Below, piece after piece: positions 27,677-36,566 of a stretch of DNA of 64,000 nt. The stretch is from the NCBI GenBank assembly GCA_903970165.1, contig CAJCHZ010000019.1:17019-81018 (forward strand), given 5' to 3'. Numbering within the stretch: position 1 is the stretch's first letter; the number at the start of each line of letters is the position of its first letter. This stretch comes from Betaproteobacteria bacterium (GTDB taxonomy: Bacteria; Acidobacteriota; Terriglobia; Acidiferrales; UBA7541). The translations under genes and the position numbers were made by a program. The notes under the pieces were generated by a model. It had not been told where the DNA came from, searched no databases, and saw only the letters and a list, made by a program, of their open reading frames with translations.

Positions 27677-28951
27677 TCACGCGTTCTTACGAGCTTCGCG
27701 TCCCATTAGAAATTCACGAGAAGCCGCAAGCTGATCGAGCAGATGCAGCCCGCATTGGAGCGCTTTCGCAACGTCGTCCAACTCGACGGATTCTGCCGGA
27801 TCGTGGCTGATCCCCCCGGGAGACCGCAGAAAAATCATCGCGACGGGAATTTTTTCGGCAAGGGTCATGGCATCGTGTCCGGCACCGCTGACGATGCGAT
27901 GCGGCTTGCAATCACTATTGCGGATGGCTTCTTCGATCTGAGCAGCAAGAAAGGGATCCATCGCGACTGCATTTTGGTTGAGCAGGACGCAGTGTTGCAG
28001 CGACAGTCCACGTGCGGCGGCAATGTCCCCGGCAAGGCGAGCCAGTCCGGCGGCGCTTTCTTTGCGAATGGTGTCGGAGGCGTGACGAAGATCGAGACTT
28101 AAACGCGCTTCCGCCGCGATGACATTCACTGCGCCGGGTTTTGCTTCGATCTGGCCCACCGTTGCCACGAGGCCGGGCAAGTTCCGGGCTGTGCGTTCGA
28201 CGGCGACAATCCACTCTGCCGCGGCAGCGATGGCGTCATGGCGAAGATGCATGGGTGTGGTGCCAGCGTGGTTGGCGCGTCCAGCAAACACAAACTCCAT
28301 GCGGGTCTGTCCCACGATGGCTTCGACGACTCCGAGCGGCAGCCCAAGCGACTCGAGGACTGGTCCTTGCTCAATGTGAAATTCGAGATAGGCGAGCGTA
28401 TCGTCGCCGAGCACCGCACGCGGAATCTCGGAGGGATTGAGCCCAAAGTTTTCGATGGCGGCGCGAACCGAAATGCCGTTCGCATCGCGGCTATCGAGCA
28501 GGGATTCATCCAGTTTGCCGACGAGCGCGCGGCTACCAAGGAAAGGTTTGCCGAAGCGGACACCTTCTTCTTCGGAGAAGGCGACGACTTCGATAGCGAA
28601 CGGAAGGCGACGAGTTTCGAGGGCTTCGAGCAGCGCGACCGCAATGAGGACGCCGAGAACGCCATCGTAGGCTCCGGCGTTTGGAACCGTGTCAATGTGA
28701 GAGCCAAGCAGTAGGCGTGGCGCGGCGGATTGCGATGCGGCATAAAACGCGCGCAGATTTCCAGCCGCATCGACGGTCAGTTCAGCGCCGGCGGCTTTCA
28801 GCCATTTGGCGATCTCGCGGTGGCAGTCGCGCATCGGAGGTGAAAGAAATGTCCGGCGCGTGCCGCATGCGTCTTCCGAATAGGCGGCCAGCTTCCTGCA
28901 TCGGGCAAGAATTTCCTGGGCGCGAATCTGTGGGTTGCTCAGCGTATGCAC
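27677..28951 (-). CDS. allC: Allantoate amidohydrolase
   Basis: 424 residues from a GTG six bases after the uricase stop. It is an M20-type amidase with LARCRKLAAYSED, FLSPPMRDCHREIAKWL, GSHIDTVPNAGAYDGVLGV (metal His and Asp) and FSEEEGVRFGKPFLGSRA (catalytic and metal Glu). These blocks match allantoate amidohydrolase (AllC/AAH), which hydrolyses allantoate to ureidoglycine, CO2 and ammonia with Mn. A dimerisation lid domain occupies about residues 210-330. It is a distant paralogue of the ureidoglycolate amidohydrolase in the same operon. Confidence 0.88.
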   Translation of the reverse strand: MHTLSNPQIRAQEILARCRKLAAYSEDACGTRRTFLSPPMRDCHREIAKWLKAAGAELTVDAAGNLRAFYAASQSAAPRLLLGSHIDTVPNAGAYDGVLGVLIAVALLEALETRRLPFAIEVVAFSEEEGVRFGKPFLGSRALVGKLDESLLDSRDANGISVRAAIENFGLNPSEIPRAVLGDDTLAYLEFHIEQGPVLESLGLPLGVVEAIVGQTRMEFVFAGRANHAGTTPMHLRHDAIAAAAEWIVAVERTARNLPGLVATVGQIEAKPGAVNVIAAEARLSLDLRHASDTIRKESAAGLARLAGDIAAARGLSLQHCVLLNQNAVAMDPFLAAQIEEAIRNSDCKPHRIVSGAGHDAMTLAEKIPVAMIFLRSPGGISHDPAESVELDDVAKALQCGLHLLDQLAASREFLMGREARKNA

Positions 28952-28957
28952 GTCGTT

Positions 28958-29806
28958 TCAACCTTGGCGGCAAAGGCGTGCTTCTATGGTGCCGTGGGGC
29001 TCGTCGATTGGAACAAAAATCTCGTTGGGGTTGTCCTGGCCAAAACGAGAGAGGTCGGCGAGCAGATAATGCTTGTTTGGCATGATTAATTCGATGTCGT
29101 CGATTTCCGGAACTTGAGCGAGGGCGCTTTCTCCCATGGCATAAAGAGTGTGCTGGACAGATTTGCTGGCGTGCTCGGCGAATGCGCTCAGCAAAAGTTG
29201 GCGAATCCTTGAACGCAACGCAGGAAAAGGCAAGTGCGGCGAGGAATAGTTCCAACGCGCGCGGACGGAGGTGGCGAACAGACGGTCGTTGGCTTCGGGA
29301 AGAGTTGTCAGGGAATCTCGAAGGAAGCCCGCGAAGGCAGAGTTGGCAGTTTTCATGATGACGAGATTTTCGAGGCCGGAGCAGACGGACGGCTGGGCGT
29401 TTCGCTTTGCGGCGACTTCCGTAGTTTGCTGTTCGCCGGAAGGTTGCACGAAGGTTGTGGGATGCCGTTTTCCGTCGGTGTGGAGATGATCCCAGAATTT
29501 TTCGGCGAGCGTGATTCGTGTGGCGGAGACTTGCGGGTTGCGATCAAGAAAGAAAGCCGCCAGCTCTTTGCCAAACTCTTCCATGGAACCGGCGGAAGAA
29601 GCGCGCGCCAGCGAGTAGACGGTGTTCTTCATTGTGTCGGTCGGAAGGATTTTGCTGTTGTCGCCGGCGACGAAGCAGGAGTCAAAATCACCCTGAAGCG
29701 AAATCTCAATGGTCCACTCGTGAAAATCGTTGTGGTCCGCGTAGCGCTTCAGTTTGGCGAGGCGGACTCGCGATTTGCCATACGAATTTTCGGCCAGCTT
29801 GGTCAT
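28958..29806 (-). CDS. uox: Uricase (urate oxidase, cofactor-free)
   Basis: 282 residues with the two-lobe T-fold pattern. Key positions are visible: the catalytic Lys in SYGKSRVRL near the N-terminus, the Thr in ILPTDTMKNTVY, the C-terminal His in MPNKHYLLADL, and the intervening SVCSGLENLVIMKTANSAF and LPEANDRLFATSV blocks. It oxidises urate with O2 to 5-hydroxyisourate and H2O2 in the cytoplasm. It is followed by allantoate amidohydrolase and preceded at 16 bp by HIU hydrolase, so urate oxidation and HIU hydrolysis are adjacent. Confidence 0.93.
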   Translation of the reverse strand: MTKLAENSYGKSRVRLAKLKRYADHNDFHEWTIEISLQGDFDSCFVAGDNSKILPTDTMKNTVYSLARASSAGSMEEFGKELAAFFLDRNPQVSATRITLAEKFWDHLHTDGKRHPTTFVQPSGEQQTTEVAAKRNAQPSVCSGLENLVIMKTANSAFAGFLRDSLTTLPEANDRLFATSVRARWNYSSPHLPFPALRSRIRQLLLSAFAEHASKSVQHTLYAMGESALAQVPEIDDIELIMPNKHYLLADLSRFGQDNPNEIFVPIDEPHGTIEARLCRQG

Positions 29807-29822
29807 CGCTCAGCTTCCCGGC

Positions 29823-30179
29823 TCAGCTTCCCCGGTACGTCGTGTAACCGTGTGGACTCAGCAGCAACGGAATGTGAAAGTGCGATTCGCCGTCGCGCAC
29901 CTGGAATATTATTTCGACGACAGGATACAGTCCTTCCATTTTTTGTGCGTGCAGATAGCTCGCCGTGTCGAATGCCAGACGATAGGTTCCCGCGCGCAAT
30001 GTTTGGTCCGCTGGAAGCAGTTGAGCGCAGCGGCCGTCTGCATCTGTCTGCGAAGCGGCGAGCAAGCGCCATTCTCCCGCAGACTCCTGCATTTCGAGAC
30101 GCACCGGAACATGCTTCGCGGGCTTGCCCTGCGCAGTATCGAGAACGTGTGTAGAGATGCGGCTCACGAGGAAAGCCAT
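29823..30179 (-). CDS. hiuH: 5-Hydroxyisourate hydrolase (transthyretin-like)
   Basis: 118 residues from the ATG at 30177-30179, which lies inside the last 16 bases of the upstream fusion gene. The protein has the family layout: ISTHVLDTAQGKPA with the catalytic His, a central Arg-containing strand (KHVPVRLEM), HFHIPLLLSPHGY and the C-terminal YRGS signature. It hydrolyses 5-hydroxyisourate to OHCU. The enzyme for the next step, OHCU decarboxylase, is the C-terminal domain of the overlapping upstream gene. A longer open frame to 30656 is only a shadow of that gene. Confidence 0.93.
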   Translation of the reverse strand: MAFLVSRISTHVLDTAQGKPAKHVPVRLEMQESAGEWRLLAASQTDADGRCAQLLPADQTLRAGTYRLAFDTASYLHAQKMEGLYPVVEIIFQVRDGESHFHIPLLLSPHGYTTYRGS

Positions 30180-31558
30180 TTCTTGAGCCGCAAATGCGCG
30201 ATCTGGCGCTGCTGCTCGGCTGCTTCGAGAAGTTCGGTGGCGTCGTCGTTCAGCAAACGACGGCGAAGGATTTCGAGGATTTCGTGAGCGGATTTGCCGG
30301 TGGCGCAAACGATGAAGATACGGTGGAAGCGCTGTTCGTAGGCGCGGTTGGCTTCCGCAAGAGCAAGTTTTATATCTTCGTGCGCGGCACCGACTTTTTG
30401 CTGTTCCTGTCCGGACCACGCCGCTGATTTTGCGGGTGCGGAAGCGGGAGCACGCGATTCGCCAATGCGAGGATGACTGCGGAAGGCCTCGAGCCAATCG
30501 GATTCGGGCAGCTTGGTCCAGACTTGATCGCATGCGGCCAGGAGCGACGCTTCGTCCTGTATCGGACGATGATTTGCCATTCCGCTGGCCCATGATTTGG
30601 AACCGCAGCAGGGAAGAACTTCTTCGGCCGCTTCGCCTGCCGGTAGCGCGTTCCATCGCGCGAGCATCGCGGCGATTTTCTGTGCGCGTTCGTGATTGGC
30701 GGCCAAATGCTCTAGGAATTCGGCGACTAGATTGCCAGCAACGGCCTGGCGATAGCTCTGAGTCGAACGAATATCGTCAATCGGACGAATTTCGCCGGCC
30801 GCAGTTGTTCTAGCCAGAGTGATGATTTGGGAATCGATGTGTTTGCCTTCCACGATTCGTTCGGTTTCGCTCAATCGCAAAGGAACCGGTGCGACGCTTC
30901 CCATCGCGAGGCGAACGTCGTCCACTACGCCACCCGCGATGTGCCCCAACGCGGCGAGGCATACCTTCGAGATGGCCTGTGCGTTGCGAGCGCCTACTTT
31001 GCGCGCATGCGCATAGTAACCCGAAAACCGCCTCTTCAGGCAGATGGCTCGAATCAGTTCATCCGGCGCGAGCTGCGTTTTGCGGTAGCCAGTATGAAAG
31101 CCGGCGTAAGGCACGAGGCGCTCGCTTCGAGCGGAAACGAGAAGGAGTTCGGCTTCGTAGACGAGAAGCGCGGGAGGAGAATCGGCGGCGGGCGAAGCGT
31201 TCACGATATTTCCGCCGAGCGTGCCGCGATTCTGGTTGGCGACGCCGCCGGTCCAGCCGGCAGCAAGGGACAGCAGCGGAAATTCGCGGTTCACGATTTT
31301 GTGTTCGCGCAAATCGCTGTAGGTACAGGCGGCGCCGATTTGAATTTCATCGGCGGAGATTTCGATACGGCGCAGTTCGGGAAGATTCCAGATGCTGACG
31401 AGATGCCGCGCGGAAAGTTTTCCAGCCGAATATTGGACCATTACGTCGGTGCCGCCAGCGATGGGTTGCCAGCCACCGGGTTTTTGCGCGAGGAGGGACA
31501 ACACCGCGGGCAAACTGCCAGGAGCGACGAGCTCGAATTCGGCGGGATTGGCTCTCAT
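30164..31558 (-). CDS. Fusion: xanthine dehydrogenase FAD subunit + OHCU decarboxylase
   Basis: 464 residues in one uninterrupted frame. Residues about 1-285 form a CoxM/XdhB FAD-binding subunit with PIAGGTDVMVQ and NRGTLGGNIVNASPAAD flavin loops and a C-terminal CO-dehydrogenase-flavoprotein-like domain. Residues about 299-464 form an OHCU decarboxylase (UraD): WNALPAGEAAEEVL, CCGSKSWA, FRSHPRIGE, GKSAHEILEIL and RLLNDDATELLEAAEQQ. The two activities are two steps apart (hypoxanthine/xanthine oxidation, and decarboxylation of OHCU to S-allantoin). The start ATG overlaps the 2Fe-2S subunit stop (ATGA), so the FAD domain is made next to its partners. A sequencing frameshift joining two genes is unlikely because both domains are complete and in one frame. 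Confidence 0.9.
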   Translation of the reverse strand: MRANPAEFELVAPGSLPAVLSLLAQKPGGWQPIAGGTDVMVQYSAGKLSARHLVSIWNLPELRRIEISADEIQIGAACTYSDLREHKIVNREFPLLSLAAGWTGGVANQNRGTLGGNIVNASPAADSPPALLVYEAELLLVSARSERLVPYAGFHTGYRKTQLAPDELIRAICLKRRFSGYYAHARKVGARNAQAISKVCLAALGHIAGGVVDDVRLAMGSVAPVPLRLSETERIVEGKHIDSQIITLARTTAAGEIRPIDDIRSTQSYRQAVAGNLVAEFLEHLAANHERAQKIAAMLARWNALPAGEAAEEVLPCCGSKSWASGMANHRPIQDEASLLAACDQVWTKLPESDWLEAFRSHPRIGESRAPASAPAKSAAWSGQEQQKVGAAHEDIKLALAEANRAYEQRFHRIFIVCATGKSAHEILEILRRRLLNDDATELLEAAEQQRQIAHLRLKKWLSS

Positions 31559-32082
31559 GTCGCCGCTTCCTGCTTTACAGACCCCTGTCTTACTGCCCCT
31601 TGCTTCGCCGCTTCCGTCACGGCTTCGAAGATTTGCATGTAGCCCGTGCAGCGGCAGAGATTGCCGCTGAGCCCTTCACGGATTTCATCGAGTGTGGGCT
31701 GCGATTTTTTGCTGAGCAGGTGATGGGCGGCGAGGATCATTCCGGGAGTGCAGATGCCGCACTGCGCGCCGCCGCAATCGAGGAAAGCCTGCTGCAGTAT
31801 TTGCGCGCGCGGTGCGCGTGCGAGACCTTCGATGGTGATGATGTCCGCTCCATGGGCTTGCAGCGCGGGAATCAGGCAGCTGTTTACGAGTGCGCCGTCG
31901 AGCAGTACGGAGCAGGAGCCGCACTCGCCTTCGCCGCAACCTTCTTTTGTGCCGGTCAGCGCGAGATCAAAGCGCAGGACGTCGAGAAGACGAGCCATCG
32001 GGTGAACGTGAACAGTTTGCGGCCTTCCGTTGACCGTGAAAGAGATTTCGCAAAGCTTGCCCGCGGTCGATTCTTGACTCAT
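31555..32082 (-). CDS. Xanthine dehydrogenase, [2Fe-2S] subunit
   Basis: 175 residues of the molybdenum hydroxylase iron-sulfur family. A plant-type [2Fe-2S] site is formed by GCGEGECGSC and a later Cys (NSCLIP). The second, alpha-helical [2Fe-2S] site has CGICTPGM and LCRCTGY. The subunit relays electrons from the molybdopterin to the FAD subunit. Both ends overlap neighbouring genes by four bases, giving a tight Mo-FeS-FAD gene order. The last 15 residues (GAVRQGSVKQEAAT) form an unusual Gln/Ala-rich tail. Confidence 0.93.
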   Translation of the reverse strand: MSQESTAGKLCEISFTVNGRPQTVHVHPMARLLDVLRFDLALTGTKEGCGEGECGSCSVLLDGALVNSCLIPALQAHGADIITIEGLARAPRAQILQQAFLDCGGAQCGICTPGMILAAHHLLSKKSQPTLDEIREGLSGNLCRCTGYMQIFEAVTEAAKQGAVRQGSVKQEAAT

Positions 32083-34379
32083 TCGCGGCCTCGGGCAGAG
32101 GGTACCAAGGTTTTGGGAGTCTCGTGTTCGCCGAGAGCGGCGAAAATATCTTCGGGGAGCAATGGCACGGAATTGAATGGAACGTGGATCGCGTCTTCGA
32201 TCGCGTTGATGATCGCGGGCGCCGGGCCGTCCATCGGGAGCTCGCCGATTCCTTTGGCACCGTAAGCGCCGTGAACGTTGCCCAGTTCTTCAAAATACGC
32301 GCGAATGAAAGGCAGATCGGCTGAGGTAGGCATGATGTAGTTCGTCATTTGACCGTTCTGCATGCGGCCCTGATCCCAGATGACCTTTTCATAGAGTGCG
32401 AAGCCGATGCCTTGCGCGACGCCGCCGATGATTTGTCCTTTTGCAAGAACCGGATGGAGCACTTTGCCGACTTCCTGAAGGGCGACGAAGTCGTCCACCG
32501 TTACGCTGTACGTGGTGAGGTCGACGGTGACCTCCGCAATATAAACGGCCCAAGCAAAAGCGGCGTAAGCTGAGCCGCGATATTTTTCGTCGTCCCAGAC
32601 AATTTCGCCGGGCTGTTCGTACTGCGCGGTGGCGAGGAATTTGCCGCGTTTTGCGATGTAGGACCGGCAGGCGGCGCGAAATTCTTCCGGCGAATAGGAA
32701 TCGGCGAGTAGGCCGCTGGAGGTCAGCGTTTTTCTTATGCCGATGGCCGCGGATTGAACGAGTTTGCCGACTACCATGACCGTGCGCGACGCGACGGTTG
32801 GCCCGCTGTTCGGAACCTCTCGCGTATCGGGCTGCGCGATGGCGACGTCTTCGTAGCGGAGGCCAAGCGCTTCCGCTGCGATCTGGCACAGGACCGTGTT
32901 GGTGCCCTGGCCGAACTCGGTGCTGGAAACAAGAATGCGCACGGTTCCGTCGGCGCACGCTTCGACACCGACAACGGAGCCCAGGAAACGCTCACCGGAA
33001 CCGGTGAAACCAGCGCCGTGCAGGAAGGCGGCAATGCCGATGCCTTTTTTGCGATTGGCGAGCTGATTTTCTTTCGCGAATTGCTCTTTTTGGGGGTGGT
33101 AGGTGGAAAGTTCGAGCGCGTGATCGAGAAGTTTGCCGAGATCAATGTCTTCGCGGACGATTTGTCCTGTGGTCGTGGTCTGGCCCGGCTGGAGGAAATT
33201 GCGCTTGCGGATTTCGATTGGCGAAAGCCCCACGATTTGCGCGATGCGTTCGATGTGGCGTTCGAGCGCGAACAGAGATTGTGGCGCGCCGAAACCGCGG
33301 AAGGCACCGTGCGGTGGAGCGTTGGTAGCTACTGCTTTCGCGCGAATGCGGACGCTGGGCCAGTAGTATGCGCCCCCAGCATGAAGCGCGCCGCGCGAAA
33401 GAACGACGGGGGACAATGTTTTGTAGGCGCCGCCGTCGATGGTGAAATCAATTTCTCCGCCGAGGATTTTGCCTTCTTTGGAGACGGCCGTACGCAGGCG
33501 AGTGCGCGAAGGATGGCGCTTCGTGGTGGCGGCCATATCCTCCATGCGGTCGTAGATAATTTTTACGGGTTTGCCGGATTTGCGAGCCAGGAGTGCGGCG
33601 TGGGCGGCGATCATCGAGGGATATTCTTCCTTGCCGCCGAATGCGCCGCCGGTTTCCATTTGCACGATGCGGACTTGATCGGCGGGAAGCGCAAAGAGTT
33701 TCATCAGCGCCTTGTGGACGTAGTAAGGACATTGGAGCGAGCCCCAGACGGTGACGCCGTCTTGCGGATCGAAGGCGGCAATCATTCCGTTATTTTCGAT
33801 GTAAAGCTGCTCTTGCGCGCCGGTAGCGTATTCGCCTTCGACGACATGCGCGGCGTTTTGCCAGATGGCGTCGACATCGCCTTTCTCGATCAGTATTTCC
33901 TTGAAGATGTTGTTGCTGCCCCAGATGAGTTGCGTCGGGGATTCGCTTTCTTCGATGGTGAAGATGGCTGGTAGCGGCTCGTATTTGACGGAAATGGATT
34001 CGACGGCTTTCGGAAGAATGTGGCGATCAGGATGCGCCAAGAGCAGAAGAGGCTCTTCGGGATGATTGACGGTGGTGTCGGCGAGTGCGGGCTGATCATC
34101 TTCGATCAGAGTAATGCAGTTTTTTCCGGGAATGTCAGCTGGAGTGACAATAACGAATTCGTTCCAGTTGATTCCTGCGCCGAAATGGATTTGTTTGATC
34201 TTTCCGCGCGGAATTCGGCTGCGCACCGTGGCGCCATAGAGCATGCCGGGCAAAGTCATGTCGTCGACATAGCGGGCCTGGCCGGTGACCTTGGCGCGCC
34301 CCTCCATGCGGGGGACCGAAGCGCCGACGATGGCAGCGTTTTTTGTGCCGTTGTTCATGCGAGTCGCGAAATCATCCAA
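32079..34379 (-). CDS. Xanthine dehydrogenase, molybdopterin-binding large subunit
   Basis: 766 residues. An N-terminal hammerhead domain (GRAKVTGQARYVDDM) is followed by molybdopterin domains with ETGGAFGGKEEYPS, GAFRGFGAPQSLFALE, FGQGTNTVLCQ and GAKGIGELPMDGPAPAI, which holds the catalytic Glu. The Glu in GGKE and the Arg in AFRGFG correspond to the purine-binding residues that separate xanthine dehydrogenases from aldehyde oxidases, supporting hypoxanthine/xanthine as substrate. It is the first XDH gene transcribed, 25 bp after allantoinase. No molybdenum-cofactor sulfurase/XdhC-type chaperone is found in the window, so maturation factors must be elsewhere. Confidence 0.93.
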   Translation of the reverse strand: MDDFATRMNNGTKNAAIVGASVPRMEGRAKVTGQARYVDDMTLPGMLYGATVRSRIPRGKIKQIHFGAGINWNEFVIVTPADIPGKNCITLIEDDQPALADTTVNHPEEPLLLLAHPDRHILPKAVESISVKYEPLPAIFTIEESESPTQLIWGSNNIFKEILIEKGDVDAIWQNAAHVVEGEYATGAQEQLYIENNGMIAAFDPQDGVTVWGSLQCPYYVHKALMKLFALPADQVRIVQMETGGAFGGKEEYPSMIAAHAALLARKSGKPVKIIYDRMEDMAATTKRHPSRTRLRTAVSKEGKILGGEIDFTIDGGAYKTLSPVVLSRGALHAGGAYYWPSVRIRAKAVATNAPPHGAFRGFGAPQSLFALERHIERIAQIVGLSPIEIRKRNFLQPGQTTTTGQIVREDIDLGKLLDHALELSTYHPQKEQFAKENQLANRKKGIGIAAFLHGAGFTGSGERFLGSVVGVEACADGTVRILVSSTEFGQGTNTVLCQIAAEALGLRYEDVAIAQPDTREVPNSGPTVASRTVMVVGKLVQSAAIGIRKTLTSSGLLADSYSPEEFRAACRSYIAKRGKFLATAQYEQPGEIVWDDEKYRGSAYAAFAWAVYIAEVTVDLTTYSVTVDDFVALQEVGKVLHPVLAKGQIIGGVAQGIGFALYEKVIWDQGRMQNGQMTNYIMPTSADLPFIRAYFEELGNVHGAYGAKGIGELPMDGPAPAIINAIEDAIHVPFNSVPLLPEDIFAALGEHETPKTLVPSARGRE

Positions 34380-34404
34380 GCTGGCGCACAGGCGTGGCCG
34401 CAGA

Positions 34405-35796
34405 TCATAGTTTATGAAACTCTTGACCCATCGGCACGCCTGGAAACTCGCCGTTGAAGACCAGTGTTCCGCGAAGATAGGTGGCTTTTACAAGGCCACG
34501 TAGCTTTTCTCCGAGATAAGGCGAAACCGGGTGACGGTAGAAGAGGCGGTCTGTGCTCACCACGAATTCGGCCACGGGATCGAAGACGACGAAATCGGCA
34601 TCGTAACCCGCAGCGAGTTGGCCTTTTCGTTCTTGGCAACCGGCTAGCGTTGCTGGACCTTCGGCCATCCAGCGCGCGATGTCCGTCAAAGTAAAGCCAC
34701 GCTTACTGGCTTCGGCGTGCATCAGCGGAAGCGCTAAGGAGAGGCTGGCGATGCCTCCCCAGGCAGTTTGGAAATTTCCTTCGGCGAGGCGCTTCATTTC
34801 CGGCGGGCAGGGAGAATGATCGGTGGCTACGAGGTCGACCGTGCGATCGCGGAGGGCTTGCCAGAGTAGGTCACAGTTTGTGCGGCTGCGGATTGGCGGT
34901 GCGCACTTGAAGAGCGTTGCTCCATCGGAAATTGTTTCGGCGTCGAGGTGCAGATAGTGAGGGCAAGTTTCGACGGTGATTGGAAGACCTTCAGCACGCG
35001 CGGCGCGCAGCTCGGGAAGGGCGCTGGCGGCGGAGAGGTGCACGATGTGGAGGCGGAATTTGTATTCGCGGCAGAGAGAGAGGAGCAGGTGGATCGCGGA
35101 GAGTTCGGCTTCTTCCGGGCGCGACTGGAGATAAGTGTTGTAAAGCGTCCAGTCCGCGCCGGCAAGATTTTTTGTGGCTGCTTCGATTGGGCCGGGAAGT
35201 TCGGAGTGAACCAGCAAGGGCAAACCGGTCCGCGCGACGTGGGGCAGAGCTGCTCGCAACTGCGGTTCGGTGACCATCGTGAAACCGTCGATGCCGGGGT
35301 GAACAAGGAAACATTTGAAGCCAGGGACGCCTGCTTTGGCGAGCGGCTCGATGTCGGTCGGGTTGTCGGCAACAACTCCGCCCCAGGCCATCCAGTCCAC
35401 ATGGCATTGGCCGCGGGCGGCGTAGCGTTTGGCCTCAAGCGCGGCGACGTTGGTGGTGGGCGGGAGGCAGTTCAGCGGCATGTCAACGAGGAGCGTGTAG
35501 CCTCCGGCGGCTGCGGCGCGCGTGGCGGTTGCAAAGCCTTCCCAATCGGTGCGGCCGGGCTCGTTGATGTGCGCGTGGGAATCGATGAGGCCGGGGAGCA
35601 TGGCGAGTTCGCCGAAATCCTGGACTTCGGCGCGAGTTGGAATTTTATCTGGCGCGACGACTTCCTGGATTTGTTGGCTTTCCACCAGCAGGGCCGCTGG
35701 GCGCACGCCTTGCGGCGTCACAACTTGTTGGGAGACGAAAGCGCGCAAACTCATAGTGAAAGACAGGTCCTTGCGAGTCTCTTGAGATTGAGGCAT
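34405..35796 (-). CDS. allB: Allantoinase
   Basis: 463 residues of the cyclic amidohydrolase family. Metal ligands are in PGLIDSHAHINEPGRTDWEGF (His-x-His), the probable carboxylated Lys in VPGFKCFLVHPG, then LPLLVHSE, LHIVHLSA and VATDHSPCPPEMK. The pattern resembles allantoinase more than dihydroorotase or hydantoinase. The enzyme opens allantoin to allantoate. It is the promoter-proximal gene of a nine-gene operon running to 25635. Two starts are possible, ATG 35796 (GAGG eight bases away) and ATG 35754. A 192-bp divergent intergenic region separates it from guanine deaminase and must hold both promoters; I see no clear -35/-10 pair there. Confidence 0.92.
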   Translation of the reverse strand: MPQSQETRKDLSFTMSLRAFVSQQVVTPQGVRPAALLVESQQIQEVVAPDKIPTRAEVQDFGELAMLPGLIDSHAHINEPGRTDWEGFATATRAAAAGGYTLLVDMPLNCLPPTTNVAALEAKRYAARGQCHVDWMAWGGVVADNPTDIEPLAKAGVPGFKCFLVHPGIDGFTMVTEPQLRAALPHVARTGLPLLVHSELPGPIEAATKNLAGADWTLYNTYLQSRPEEAELSAIHLLLSLCREYKFRLHIVHLSAASALPELRAARAEGLPITVETCPHYLHLDAETISDGATLFKCAPPIRSRTNCDLLWQALRDRTVDLVATDHSPCPPEMKRLAEGNFQTAWGGIASLSLALPLMHAEASKRGFTLTDIARWMAEGPATLAGCQERKGQLAAGYDADFVVFDPVAEFVVSTDRLFYRHPVSPYLGEKLRGLVKATYLRGTLVFNGEFPGVPMGQEFHKL

Positions 35797-35988
35797 GAGG
35801 CTGGCCTCGCGTCAATCGTTTTTCGATTCGGCAAAATCTATAATTCAACTTGAAAAAAGTGCGAATTGCCGATTTTCTGGACATATACTTGCTGCCCGAA
35901 GTAGCTGTTTACGGTTATTTCGTTGCGACGTGAAGGGCGCGCGAAGTAACAGGGCAGGTAGTTTACGACAGATCGATTTTCCGAATAC

Positions 35989-36456
<468 letters not shown>

Positions 36457-36513
36457 GATTGTTACGGACAGATTCGCGGCTCCGGAGTCCGTCTATTTTT
36501 TTTTGCGAGATCA

Positions 36514-36531
36514 GCGGACCTAAAGGTCCGC
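36514..36531. repeat. REP-like palindrome, copy 2
   Basis: GCGGACCTAAAGGTCCGC is a perfect 18-bp palindrome between the guanine deaminase and permease genes, followed by CACTAC. On the other strand it matches the element after the receptor at 24158-24180. It may be a transcription attenuator or an extragenic repeat. Confidence 0.5.
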
Positions 36532-36566
36532 CACTACATGGGGATGGCTCCAATCGGAGAACACGA

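Noticed and set aside
30180..30656. N-terminal extension of the HIU hydrolase frame (to 277 codons)
   Set aside because: The extension overlaps the UraD domain of the fusion gene; the HIU hydrolase family starts at the ATG at 30179.
32754..33974. 406-codon open frame on the plus strand
   Set aside because: It is antisense to the xanthine dehydrogenase large subunit, whose motifs and operon position are clear.
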